64,000 nucleotides of DNA from Fistulifera solaris (taxonomy: Eukaryota > Bacillariophyta > Bacillariophyceae > Naviculales > Stauroneidaceae): positions 684,501-748,500 of the forward strand of contig AP026145.1 in assembly GCA_030295235.1 (NCBI GenBank), written 5' to 3'. The translations under genes and the position numbers were made by a program. Below the pieces are notes generated by a model that was not told where the DNA came from, ran no database searches, and saw only the letters and a list, made by a program, of their open reading frames with translations. Every line of letters starts with the position of its first letter. Position 1 is the first letter of the stretch. Below, one piece after another: positions 44,411 to 54,869 of this stretch.

Positions 44411-44894
44411 GGTGTGAATTGTGTGGCGCTTTTCTTTTGTTGAGACTCTAATTTTATGAGACACCTTTGAAAAGCTTTAGAATACGAATGAAACAGACAA
44501 GGTGCAAAATGAGAATCTGTTTTCTCGCAACAGCGCAGAAAAAGGAGGACGAAAAAGTGGCTTGTTGGAGTTTCATGCGTGGCAGCTGACGTTGAGAACA
44601 CGGTTTGTGACCTCTTGTCGTTGCGGTATTTTATTGCATAGTATAATTTAAAATATCTACAACTCGTTGTCATACTGCTGTATAGATACTTAGAGTCCGT
44701 CGGAACAGTATTTGCTATTATGAACCCCTGTACCGCTACGAGAAATTTAAGGCGGGTGGATGACGAAAAAGTGAAGCCATCGAGATTTTGATCTCATTCA
44801 TTTCCATGAGGAATGTTGCAATCTTCTCTTTTGTCTAAAAAGCAAAAGAATTGGTCTCAGGTACAATATCTATCTAGGCCTTATAGTCAAAACA
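44411..44894. other. Divergent promoter region between two plastid-protein genes
   Basis: About 480 nt between ABC1K and FKBP, both predicted plastid proteins, so co-regulation from a shared promoter is possible. No motif assigned and no gene seen. Confidence 0.4.
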
Positions 44895-45749
44895 ATGAAG
44901 ATCATTTTACGCGCCATTACCGCGCTCGTCCTCATAAGCTCGACGTTGGGCTTCCCCTGTCGACGACACGTGCTACGCAATCTACTACTAACAGTAGGGA
45001 TTCCCCCGGCAGCAGTAGCTTTCGAAAAGGACGTCACACTCGTCATGGAACGTCCCGGTGAAACCCTGGGTCTGGAATTGATCAATACACGAATCGGCAG
45101 TCGTTCCGTCGTGGCCATACAACGCATCATGAAACCCAACCCATCCTTACTTCCCGGCATGATTTTGAACGACTACGAATCGGCCGCACAAGTCCAAGAA
45201 CGATTGCGGACCGGACCGTATCCGGTAACACTGAAATTTACAAATTTGGCGGCAGGAGGAGATGCCATCTCGGATTTAGGTACGCCTTTGGTGACGGCGC
45301 AAGATGCCTTGCGGCTCGCGCAACAAACGGCGACAGATACTATTACGAGTGCTTACGAAAAGACGATTCTTCAAAAGACGACAAAGTGTTCGCTTCAATC
45401 ACGTCGGGGAGATGTTTTGGAAATCAAATACGAAGCACGGTTCCAATCACCCCAAGGACCCATCTACGATTCCTCGGAACGTCGCGGAACCGGTCGGCCC
45501 TACCAAATGGTCCTGGGATCGGGGGATATACTTGCCGGAGTCGATTTGGGATTGTACGATATGTGTCCCGGTGAAATACGGACTTTGCAAATACCACCCC
45601 CATTGGGATATGGTCCAAAGGGCAATAAGATGTTTCGCGTTCCACCCGATACGACGTTGTTCTGGAAGGTGCAATTGATGACCATTAACGGAATGGGTGT
45701 CGGTGATAATCGAAACCGTGAGGAAATGGAGCAACGCGTGTCCTATTGA
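44895..45749 (+). CDS. PDZ-like plus FKBP-type peptidyl-prolyl isomerase, predicted thylakoid lumen
   Basis: 284 residues, no intron. Start: signal peptide MKIILRAITALVLISSTLG then FPCRRHVLRN; a second hydrophobic stretch LLLTVGIPPAAVAF preceded by two arginines resembles a Tat-type lumen signal. Residues about 45-120 look like a PDZ domain: ERPGETLGLELINT, VVAIQRIMKPNPSLLPGMIL and RTGPYPVTLKF. An FKBP domain (about 172-268) follows: LEIKYEARFQ, IYDSSERRG, GSGDILAGVDLGLYDMCPGE, IPPPLGYGPKG, LFWKVQL. The active-site Tyr, Asp, Ile/Leu, Tyr and Phe positions are present, but the Trp at the pocket floor is Leu (GVDLGLY), so isomerase activity may be weak. PDZ-FKBP is an unusual pairing. ATG at 44895 (ACAATGAAG). 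Confidence 0.8.
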   Translation: MKIILRAITALVLISSTLGFPCRRHVLRNLLLTVGIPPAAVAFEKDVTLVMERPGETLGLELINTRIGSRSVVAIQRIMKPNPSLLPGMILNDYESAAQVQERLRTGPYPVTLKFTNLAAGGDAISDLGTPLVTAQDALRLAQQTATDTITSAYEKTILQKTTKCSLQSRRGDVLEIKYEARFQSPQGPIYDSSERRGTGRPYQMVLGSGDILAGVDLGLYDMCPGEIRTLQIPPPLGYGPKGNKMFRVPPDTTLFWKVQLMTINGMGVGDNRNREEMEQRVSY

Positions 45750-45995
45750 TCTTCCGACTCATTGAAACTAACCGTGACTTTCGTGGTCACTCTAGGGGTT
45801 TATACAGGCAATTAGCCCAGAGTCGACGTGATTCTTATTATACAGATCATTTATAAGATCCCGTTACCAATTCTCTCTCAGCAACGCTATTCGAGCAAAG
45901 TACTGACGGAAGCAACGGGAAATAACAAATAATGAACTCAATTTCAGGCTTCCAAGAGAGTCCCATGAAACACCCGTGACTTTTTTTACTTTTGC

Positions 45996-47258
45996 TTAGC
46001 TAATTTTCCCTCGTTGTTCATAATGCTCTCGAATTTGTTGCAAATACACTTGCGCACGATCCGCCGGATCCATCTTTGGTTGTTGCTTCTTGTCCAATTG
46101 AATGGGCAAATTGACCAACACCGGAGAAGACATGGCTTCCGCCAATACCGTGACAAAGCCACTTTTTCCGTGGACTAATTTTTGACAATGCGACACGAGT
46201 TGCAATTCGGCCAAAATCGAGACCACTTCGTACGCGGGATCTTGGGACGGAATAAATCCTTCAAATCCCAGGGTCGTCCCCGTCGTACGCGGTCGATCCA
46301 AATAAATCCACTGTTGATCCTTTTTTAAGTAAAGTTCCACTTCCTCAATGGCCGAAGTATCGTCCGTTAACAAGACGACCGTTTCCCCGGGTTGCACACC
46401 ACCCGCCATTAAATATTCGTCCACAGCCGCATAGCGTCGACCTTTCCCAAAGGCAATATCCCCCCGTCGAACATGAATCGCTGTACATTTATGGTTGTTG
46501 TTGGAATGGACAAATTGTTGAATGTGCGCCGGTTGCGTCTCCCAATACGCTTGGACGTGTTGTCGTACCACATGTCGCACGCGAAAGGCATACGTTCGCA
46601 ACCATTGAAATTCTTGCAAGGCTTTTCCCGCCGTGGGTTTGCTGCCGCGCGGCGCATCGTTCCGTCCTTGTTCGGCCGGACACGGCGACAGTGGCAAATA
46701 AAAACAATTCATGTCGCGCGTTTCACAAAAAGCCCAATGGGATTCATCTTTCGGACTGAAATTCCAGTTGGCCGTCGCGTGTTGTAACGTGAGTTGAAAG
46801 GCGTGTTGGGATTGATAGGCGGCATAAAAACTGCGCGCGACCGCCATGAGTGCGGCCGCATAACCACTCGAGATTTGGGACAATTGCACTTGATGCTGAC
46901 ATTGTTGTTGCAGTTGGTGGAGTTGGTGATAGAATATGAGTTGCGGGGCGTCCGTGATGCGAGAAAAACACGTATGAGTTTGATTGTCGTACGCCAATGT
47001 CCAATCGTAATGACGCGTCCACCATTCATCCGTATTGTCCTGCCAGGTAGCACAACAGAGGGGATTGTGGTTGCTTTGGGAGCATGCCTCGAGGGCCGTT
47101 ATGGGATCGTCGTTCGTCCTTGCGTTCGGCTGGATCTCATTTTCTTTCCGCCGAGTTGTTGCGTGAAGGAAGGCAAACGAGTAAAAGGCCCACGCACCAA
47201 CGATGAGAGTGGCTAGTATTCGAGTTGGTGAGTATTTGCGGGGACGTGAGCGTTTCAT
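45996..47258 (-). CDS. Golgi type II membrane glycosyltransferase, alpha-1,6-fucosyltransferase-like (GT23)
   Basis: 420 residues, no intron. Basic N-terminus, one anchor helix at about 14-31 (ILATLIVGAWAFYSFAFL), then a stem and catalytic domain. The motif CTAIHVRRGDI at about 262-272 matches the Arg-Arg nucleotide-sugar motif of alpha-1,6/alpha-1,2 fucosyltransferases (FUT8, NodZ). VVLLTDDTSAIEEVELY, then YEVVSILAELQLVSHCQKLVHGKSGFVTVLAEAMS, follow the FUT8 motif order. FUT8 fucosylates the N-glycan core in the Golgi; the acceptor here is unproven. There are many Gln/His residues in 110-180. ATG at 47258. Convergent with the FKBP gene. Confidence 0.75.
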   Translation of the reverse strand: MKRSRPRKYSPTRILATLIVGAWAFYSFAFLHATTRRKENEIQPNARTNDDPITALEACSQSNHNPLCCATWQDNTDEWWTRHYDWTLAYDNQTHTCFSRITDAPQLIFYHQLHQLQQQCQHQVQLSQISSGYAAALMAVARSFYAAYQSQHAFQLTLQHATANWNFSPKDESHWAFCETRDMNCFYLPLSPCPAEQGRNDAPRGSKPTAGKALQEFQWLRTYAFRVRHVVRQHVQAYWETQPAHIQQFVHSNNNHKCTAIHVRRGDIAFGKGRRYAAVDEYLMAGGVQPGETVVLLTDDTSAIEEVELYLKKDQQWIYLDRPRTTGTTLGFEGFIPSQDPAYEVVSILAELQLVSHCQKLVHGKSGFVTVLAEAMSSPVLVNLPIQLDKKQQPKMDPADRAQVYLQQIREHYEQRGKIS

Positions 47259-47852
47259 CGTAAAAAATGAAGCGTCTCTGGCTCGTCGTCATGGTCATCC
47301 TTCATCGTGGTCATTCACGTTCGGTCGGCACACGAATATCTCAAATTCTGTTTAAGGCAATCAGTGCCGTGGCGACATTATTGTGACACACACATTGCTG
47401 GTCGCGCGTTGCGCGCGCACCGCAATCGGAAGGCAGTCTGTTGTCGTCCGTCATCGCTTCCGATCGCGGCTCCAGCCGCACAATGAAAAAAGATCTTTGT
47501 CGGTGTTGTTGCCATAAAGGATCGGTGTTTCTACGATTGAATGCATCTTTCCTTGATTGCATCTTTCCTTGCAAAGAAGATTGTTTGCTAAGTCGATAGA
47601 GTAACGTTTCAGCTTGTCAGCGTGTCAGCGAAAGTTTAAATAATTACACGACAAAATGAGGTGAGCCAACAATGCGACCCACTGGGAAGCTGGTTGCTTT
47701 GCGTCGCTCTTGCGAAGCGTCTTGCTACTATTAGTACGAAATATGAAATAATGGGAAACGAAAACAATGCATTCATTCGGATCGTAGTTAATTGCAAAAT
47801 TAGCTCACCATACGCGACAGTTGTCAATCCTCTCGTGTCGCTTGAAAACAAC
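47259..47852. other. Divergent intergenic region
   Basis: About 600 nt between the fucosyltransferase and PPR genes. It has a CpG-rich portion (GTTGCGCGCGCACCGC near 47405) and a possible five-base first coding exon ATGAG at 47656-47660 followed by GTGAGC (see PPR gene). No other gene seen. Confidence 0.4.
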
Positions 47853-50431
47853 ATGCCTCGCAATTCACCTCCTTCCTCTCACACAGCAATCTTCATCATT
47901 ACACAGCAACCACCATCACAAGAATGAACCCGATTACGGAGAATCCTTTGTTCCGGGAGCCGGTCCAGAACGGTTGGCACCCAAATCACTCGATCACTTT
48001 CAACGAGGACATCGAGAACGCGCCGAACACCGCGATAAGGAATGTTACACCCGTCGGGCGCCGCCGCAACCACGACGCGAAGATCGCAGCAACGAACGAC
48101 CGACCATCTTACAGGGATTCCATGTCCTCGAATGTTTGGATCGTTTGACGCATTTGGAGCAGGATCGTCGCAAAGTCTTTGCGGAACTGGATCGGGCACG
48201 TTCCCAGTACCCCGAACCCTTTGACAATGGCAAGGCCTTGACGGCCCTCATATCGTCGGCGGCCCGACGTCGCAATGTGCACATGGCGGGGATGATTTGG
48301 GCGTGGATGGATGTGGCCCACGTTGCGAAGAATACCTTTCATTACAATTCCATGATTTCGGCCACGGAAAAATCGCGCAATTATCGACAAGCCTTGGCGT
48401 TGTTGCGGGAAATGGAACAGCGGAATATTCCCAAAAATGAAGTCACGTAAGTAATTAGGGTGTGGATTGGGACTACATGGACTCGCCTTCGACGACTCAC
48501 GCGCGTTCGTTCATAGATTTTCGAGTGCCATTTCGGCGTGTGAAAAGTGCGGGGAATGGCGGACCGCATTGGATCTTTTGGATGGAATGGAACGGGAAGG
48601 GATCCAGCGGACGGCCATTGCGTACAACGCCGCCATTTCGGCCTGCGAAAAAGCCATGTTGCCACAGAAAGCCTGCGATGTCTTTCGACGCATGAAACGC
48701 GAAGGGATCAAACCGTCGGTCGTCAGCTATTCGGCTTTGATTTCGGCAGCCGAAAAGGGTGGACAGTGGAAGCTGGCCTTGGAGATATTGGAAGAAATGA
48801 AGGCGGAAGGATACCACGGCAATGTCGTGGCGTATTCGGCGGCCATTTCGGCTTTGGCCAAAGGTCAGCAGTGGCAGTTGGCCTTGTCGTTGTTTCGTGA
48901 AGTGCAAGCGTGTGGTGGGCAACCTTCAATTGTGACATACAATGCCACCATGACGGCGTTGGAAAAAAGTCTCGAATGGGAGCGCGCTCTCGACATGTTC
49001 GACGAAATGAAATCTCGCAATCTACCGATTACGGTGGTCAGTTACGGGAGTTGCATTAGCGCCTGCGATAAAGGCTTGCAATACCGGCAATGCTTGGAGT
49101 ATCTCGACGAAATGACGGAAATGGGCATTCCGAAGAATGTCATTATTTTTGGTGCGGCCATGTCATGCATGGAAAAATGCTGCCGGGCCGATATTGGCTT
49201 CCAGTTGATGGAACGCATGCGCATTGAAGGCATTCAACCCAACGTGCACGTTTACAATAGTGCGATTAGTGCTTGTGCACGAAGCAATTTGTGGGAAAAG
49301 GGATACGAGCTGTTTCGAGAAATGGATGAGGTTGGTGTGAAGAAAGATGTCGTGACGTACAATGCCATTCTGGATGCCGTTTGTTCGCAAATCAAGCTCG
49401 GGCGCACTTTGTTCGAAGAAGGAGTACGAAAAGGCTTTTACGCACGCGTTTCTCGTCTGGGAGAGCAGTGGTTCGAGTTGGATCTTCACTTTTTGTCTCT
49501 GGGAGGTGGAGAAATCGCTCTCGGGTGGTGGTTTGAGGAATGCCTCGTGCCCTACTTGATGAATACGGAACGCCTGAAAGCTGTCAATTCAATTTCGATT
49601 GTTACCGGCTACGGCAAGACCCGCACTCGTGGCCGTCGCTTTGGAGATGACGGCATGCGTAAGAGATGCAAAGCTATGCTTGGTTTTATGAATATCAAGG
49701 AAGTGGACCAAGCAAATGCTGGTCGCATTCACATTGACAAGGATGCGTTGATCGAAGAGGCTAACAAGAACGGAGGCAAAATCATATTTGATCTGGATGG
49801 ATACTTGCAGTGGAAAGAAACCGAAACCACTGCCAATGTCGTTCCGGATACGGTTCAGAAAATTCGACCCCGTTTCAAGCCTGCTGTACCGGGATCGGGT
49901 GGTCCTCCGTTCATTCGAATTGAAACGGAGCTGACCTCACCGGAATACCGACTCGAAAATGCGGAACAGAATACGTATACGGATCATCCCGTCCCTGAAG
50001 AGCCGTACCATGACGAGGCTCGTCCACCTCATTACGCTGGAAGAGATTACATGAATAATATTTCCGAGGATACATACCATGACGAATATGCCGGTCACGA
50101 GCCGTATGAAGGCAACTTGGACCAGAAACGAACACGTGACGATCCCTATGACAATGGCCGTGACAACCGAACGTATGACGACTCCCGCGGACGGTACGAT
50201 CGGCGAGATCCTAAGAGGTCACGGTACGAGGATGGACCCTATCGGGGCAGAGGCGGCGGAAGGTTTGGCGGCCGACGGGGCCGGGGTGGTCCACGCCGTG
50301 ACAATTATCATGACAATTGGCGTGGTCCCGATCGTTCGGCGCAGGACAGAGGTGCCTACGATAGAGACCAATCCGATACCCGACAGGATCCACAGCCACA
50401 GCCTTCCAACAACAGAGGGTATAGGCTTTAA
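47853..50431 (+). CDS. PPR-SMR protein with RGG tail (start unresolved)
   Basis: Exon ending 48446, intron 48447-48516 (70 nt), exon 48517-50431. At least eight 35-residue pentatricopeptide repeats are visible, for example NSMISATEKSRNYRQALALL, YNAAISACEKAMLPQKACDV and YSALISAAEKGGQWKLALEI. An SMR domain follows (LDLHFLSLGGGEIALGW; SIVTGYGKTR; GDDGMRKRCKAML), then an acidic/Tyr-rich linker, and an RGG tail (YRGRGGGRFGGRRGRGGPRR). PPR-SMR proteins bind organellar RNA in sequence-specific fashion. The reading frame that enters the repeats has no upstream ATG: either ATG 47853 (MPRNSPPSSHTAIF) joins it after one extra base before 47925, or an ATGAG exon at 47656 splices to 47906, giving M-S-N-H-H-H-K. 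Both are possible; coordinates use the former. Confidence 0.8.
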
Positions 50432-51112
50432 AGAGAGTAATACAGTAATTAGTCGAATGGGTATAACGTTTTAATGGTTCTTATTCGTCCGATGTTAGTT
50501 TCGTCGCACAGTAATTCTCCTACTCCGGAGTGTTCTGCTTTGTAGGCTAGTCTAGGCTAAAAGCTAGGCTAGTGAGAGCTATTTGCCCGGTCGGACGTCC
50601 GAGCGAGACTGCTTCGTTGAGAGTGCGCGGCGGCGCGGTGCGAGCTATCGCACTGGTACTTGAGGTTATTTTCCAGTAGAGATTTGATACGCGTGCATCG
50701 CGTCTTCACTTGATAGTCGGAGTAGACCACTAAATCTGGCTGCCCTAAGATCGATTAATACTTAGATGAGACTCGAAATTTCATTTAGAAGATAGTACAT
50801 ACAACCGATACAAGTATGTACCAGTGAAAAACAGTAGCACGCCGGTCACGCACAAATAAGTCTTGTAAACGGACGGCGAACGTTCTTTGCGGAAATTGCC
50901 CCCGCCCAACAGAACGGAAAATGAGCACATTCCGATCAATGATGATGATTGCTGTTTGTCCTAAATTCAGATCAGTTAAAAGATATTCTTTTTGTCTCTC
51001 GAAAGATCTTCTTTCATTTTCCTTGAATTGAAGTAGAAGCAGCAGAGAGTGAACATCGCCGCCCCCGTTTGTTGACACACTCGTTTTTTGAAGTCGCTTT
51101 CAACCTTTGACG
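50432..51112. other. Intergenic region between tandem genes
   Basis: About 680 nt. It has a local cluster of GGCTAG/CTAGCC-like words (TAGGCTAGTCTAGGCTAAAAG at about 50541-50575 with a copy following) and a CG-rich stretch at 50600-50650. No gene seen. Confidence 0.4.
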
Positions 51113-52519
51113 ATGACATCTTTGGAGAAACGCCGGCGGCGTCCCATTCCACGGACGGTTCCTCGTAAATGGACCGATCGATTGACGATAGATGAGATTC
51201 GACGTGCTCTTCCAGCCGATGATCACAGTGATACGGCTTCGGAGTTGAGCGTAGGGACACCGAATTCGATTCATATTCACAATGCGTACTCGTTGTCACG
51301 CGATCTTTCGGATCTCAGTGGCTCGCATGCACCATCTTCATGGCATCAAGCGCATATTCTTTCGAGTCGAGAGCCGTTGCATCCCCAGCCTCCTCCCGAT
51401 GGTGATGATAGTGTACGGATGGGGAAATCGTTGGTAATGGAAAGCGTTGACAGGATCGAAGTTATCCAGCAGGACATTCGCGGCCCCGACTTTTGTCCCA
51501 TCATTATTCTTTTGATGGATCCAGGTTCCAAAATTTACGAGTTGATGCAGTTATGGATTGATGCGCAGTTTGACACCGTCCGTGATGTCTTGCATTCCAT
51601 CCAAAGCAATGTGGGAGAACGATGGCGACAAGATTACGATGGAATGTTGCAATGGCGCAATCAGCAGTGGAATCCCTTCACGGTCCGCCAGGTACATCCG
51701 TTCGAGCTTATCGTGGCCAAGCCGTGGTCGATGCCGGCTCCCAACACAATCACGTACGCGAGCGCTGCTTTGCAACGTTTCCTGCAACTGGGAGTCTTCC
51801 AGACAGTGGAGCCATCCAGAATCCCGTCAACATCTTCGAACCAGGCCGAATCGTACGTACGCCTCAGTCCTCGAGCGCAATCGCGCATTCATATTATGGG
51901 AGAAGTGTTCCAGCATCATCATGCGTGTCAGTTTTTGTCCTTTTCACCGCCTTTCGAAGAACCAGCGGTCGAAGTTCGTGTCGATGTTTTGGGAACGGAC
52001 GCTTCGTGTACTTCGAACGACGTGCCAGTGGCGACGGTGTTTACGGCACAGCGCGAATCACCGACGACGTTAGAACGAGTCGAAGCATTACAGACTATTA
52101 TTCCTAATAATAATGCCGACAAGAAGAATGAAATCTCACGAACGCCCGAAACTGTCCCCTGCAGCGAAAGTGTATTTCAACAACCAATAGACGACTCGGA
52201 AGAAGAAAGATTCATCGAGCAATTTGACACGGAAGAACCCATTCGAAAATTTCGTAAGCACCCGCGCCGTCGTCGATTCAAAGATGTGATTGAACTGTTC
52301 AAGTGCAAACCCTGCCGCTTTGAGCAGGATATGGAATCCAGTCAACGTACATTATGGCTGGATCAAACCCCTTCCTATCGAGATGCCGAACGTCCACTCT
52401 GGGAAAGTGTATGGGAGTTTGATGGCAGTATGTCGGTCGTATCGGAGAGTGAACCATTGCTCTTCAGCGACTCGTCTGACGGGGCGTACCGGTTGGAACT
52501 GTATCGCTGCGAAATATAG
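51113..52519 (+). CDS. Uncharacterised hydrophilic protein
   Basis: 468 residues from ATG 51113 (an in-frame TTG at 51107 was ignored). Starts basic (MTSLEKRRRRPIPRTV), with a Ser/His-rich part to about 95. A more ordered core at about 100-235 has PIIILLMDPGSKIYELMQLW, VLHSIQSNVGERWRQDY and HPFELIVAKPWSMP. The C-terminal third is acidic with a basic patch (RKHPRRRRFKDVIELFKCKPC), and a Glu/Asp/Ser-rich end. No family is recognised. The composition suggests a cytosolic or nuclear protein regulated by phosphorylation; no membrane segments. It is convergent with the VPS9 gene (70 nt between stops). Confidence 0.6.
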   Translation: MTSLEKRRRRPIPRTVPRKWTDRLTIDEIRRALPADDHSDTASELSVGTPNSIHIHNAYSLSRDLSDLSGSHAPSSWHQAHILSSREPLHPQPPPDGDDSVRMGKSLVMESVDRIEVIQQDIRGPDFCPIIILLMDPGSKIYELMQLWIDAQFDTVRDVLHSIQSNVGERWRQDYDGMLQWRNQQWNPFTVRQVHPFELIVAKPWSMPAPNTITYASAALQRFLQLGVFQTVEPSRIPSTSSNQAESYVRLSPRAQSRIHIMGEVFQHHHACQFLSFSPPFEEPAVEVRVDVLGTDASCTSNDVPVATVFTAQRESPTTLERVEALQTIIPNNNADKKNEISRTPETVPCSESVFQQPIDDSEEERFIEQFDTEEPIRKFRKHPRRRRFKDVIELFKCKPCRFEQDMESSQRTLWLDQTPSYRDAERPLWESVWEFDGSMSVVSESEPLLFSDSSDGAYRLELYRCEI

Positions 52520-52589
52520 ACTGGTGAAAGAAGAAAACCAACATTAATTTGTAATGAATACCTGTATGCATAACTAGACCTATGGCACT

Positions 52590-54334
52590 TCAATATCCAT
52601 CCTTGGAAACGTTTTCATACGTATCATCATCGTTGACGTCTTCGTCGTCGGTGCCAAAGACATGATCGATATCGGTGCTATTGTCGAGAAAGTGGAGCGC
52701 CGCTTGTAAAGTAACTAAAGCGTAGCCTTCTCGTCCTCGGAGCAGCTGCTCGTCACGAGCAAACTCCTCCAGAAAGGTGATTTCGGCATGCAATTCTGCG
52801 GCATGAAGACTCATACAGATCCAAAGGTGTTGACACACCATCTGTAGCAACGACTCGGCCGACAATAATTGACCATCCATCGCAGCAAAATGTTCGGAAA
52901 TATGTTGCAGAAATTGCACACAGTGCGTCAACTTGTCGGCGGTGGTATGACACTGCGGAAGCTGTCGAATCGCTGCCAAGGCCGCCTGTGACACATTCTT
53001 TTCGAGTTTGGACGGGATTTTGTCCGAAACAAACACATGAGTTCCGTTCTCGTCGTATTCTAACAAATTAAATTGAGTGACTTTCTGTTTCAAAGCTTCA
53101 TCTTGCTCCGCGGTTTCCACCCGAATTTCGTCCCAGACGAGCGTATAAATCTGACCCAACACCAGAGTCTCCACCGCGGATGCCGTCCGTTCCGTCAAAT
53201 ACGGCGAAGCCGAGAATTCGGCCCGCACTTGGAGAAGAGTGGCGGTGATATGCTTGATGATGGCGTGCGCATCATCGCGGCGAAACCGTCCCGCCGCGGA
53301 AGCACGCTCCGTACATCGGTCCCGAAAGGCTTGAATCAAGGCACGGTACATGTGGCCGGGAAGACTCGTTTTGTCATTCAAGAGGCGACTCACCAACAAC
53401 AAGACTTTTTCCTCCGTCGGAATCTCCTCTTCGGCGGTTTTGATTATGTCGACATCCCGATGATACCGGGAACGGTCGTCCTTGGGCCGACTGGCGTACG
53501 CTTGTGCCGTGATAGTGTCCCAGATTGGATCGATTTGTATATTCGGACGCACCAACAGAATCTTTTGACCCATCCCTTCTCCCATGGTCAAAATGCGTTG
53601 TCGTTGGCGTTCTTGAATTTGTCGCGCCGTCAAACTTCCCGTGGCCATGCCCGCGACCAAGACACCGACACTGACGGAACTTTCTGCCAAGATACCGACG
53701 GCCCCCGCCATGGCCATGGCCGGACCGGCCACCAACGCAAGGCCAGCGACACCACCCGCAATGCCTCCGACGACCAATGCCGTGGTTCCGAGGCGCGATT
53801 CCTCCCCACATCGACATAACTACTGTCATCGGTAGTATCGTGTTTGCGAAATTGTTCCAGAATGTGTTCTTGCAACACGCGTGCGACACTCGAAAATTGA
53901 TGATGCAGTGACTGGTTGTTGCCTTTGGTCGTCTCGGAATGCAACGAAAGTGACTTGCCAATGGCATCCTTTACATTGGAAAAGGCTCTCGTTAGATGAT
54001 GATCCTTGTTCTCCGACACTGCTGGTTGGTGTGTCATCTTCGGTTCTATTCTCCCATGGACTTTCGTGGCATTTACGGGGCAGACATCCTTCCATACAGA
54101 AGACATGGCACACACACGATGCGCCATGGCACCACACGCGACACACACGACTTGCGCGGCCCCACCAAAGGTTTGGAACCGTTCGTGACAACACGCACAT
54201 TTTTTTAACGCCGATAGCAGGTGAAAGTGCACGGGCTGAAAGGAATGCAAATGATGGGGATGACAACAGATACCGGTTAGTTCCATGGTTCGTATCGTTT
54301 GCCACGCCGCTGCAGTTTCCTCGCCGTCACTCAT
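52590..54334 (-). CDS. C1-domain plus VPS9-domain Rab5-type exchange factor (one apparent frame break)
   Basis: About 581 residues. ATG at 54334 begins MSDGEETAAAWQ. A C1-like zinc domain is at about 22-75: H in HSFQPVHFHLL, then CACCHERF, VCVACGAMAHRVC and a final KDVC, the H-C2-C2-H-C order of diacylglycerol-binding domains. The middle is a long helical part with a Gly/Ala-rich hydrophobic stretch (VVGGIAGGVAGLALVAGP, about 185-225), possibly membrane-inserted. The C-terminal 250 residues carry VPS9 features: TTADKLTHCVQFLQHISEHF, LLSAESLLQMVCQHL, ITFLEEFARDEQLLRGREGY, LVTLQAALHFL. VPS9 proteins activate Rab5 on early endosomes. A four-C run (53804-53807) breaks the frame before EESRLGTTALVVGG; one added base restores it. 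Confidence 0.8.
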
Positions 54335-54869
54335 TGTTTCATCGATGCATTCTGTAATGAAAATATTCAATCTTTCAAGTCGAATCGGTGGAAGGAAGAG
54401 AATGTTGTTGACTATTATTCTGTTTCGTGAAACGACGAAAAAATAGAAGCGGTATGCCGTCCTCGCCACGAAGGGAAACTACTCGTAGGGATAGGGCTCA
54501 TTATGACGTCTATAACGTGTCTGGACTGGAAAGTGCAACGACGGAAAAGCCAACGTCATGCATCGCGCACGTCGCCGCCATGCGCAGTGTCATTGCGGTG
54601 ACGACCATTTGGTTGGGGTACACTTACAGGTACTGTCACTCCTCAGTACTGCTTCGTTCTATACTCCGTCCTTCGTCCGCATAATTTTTTTGGCACTTTC
54701 ATCGCGACACAAGAAACAAACGTCAGTCGAGAGATGACAACACACCACACAAAAAAAAAGGAAACACGTACGTCGTCGAACAGAGATAAGATCCTCCGTG
54801 TGCGGCTAATACCAACAAACTCGTTCTTTGGTTTGCGCCATTTTCTGTTTTATTGATTAACGAACAACC
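54335..54869. other. Divergent promoter region, VPS9 and transketolase
   Basis: About 535 nt. No supported gene; an 85-codon frame at 54427-54684 is not convincing. It should contain both promoters. Confidence 0.4.

Noticed and set aside
44411-44464. Upstream extension of the ABC1 kinase from a GTG codon
   Set aside because: The ATG at 44410 starts a clean signal peptide; nuclear genes rarely use GTG.
50541-50660. tRNA or other structured RNA in the TAGGCTAG/CG-rich spacer
   Set aside because: No T-loop (GTTCGA-type) with matching stems and no cloverleaf could be drawn.
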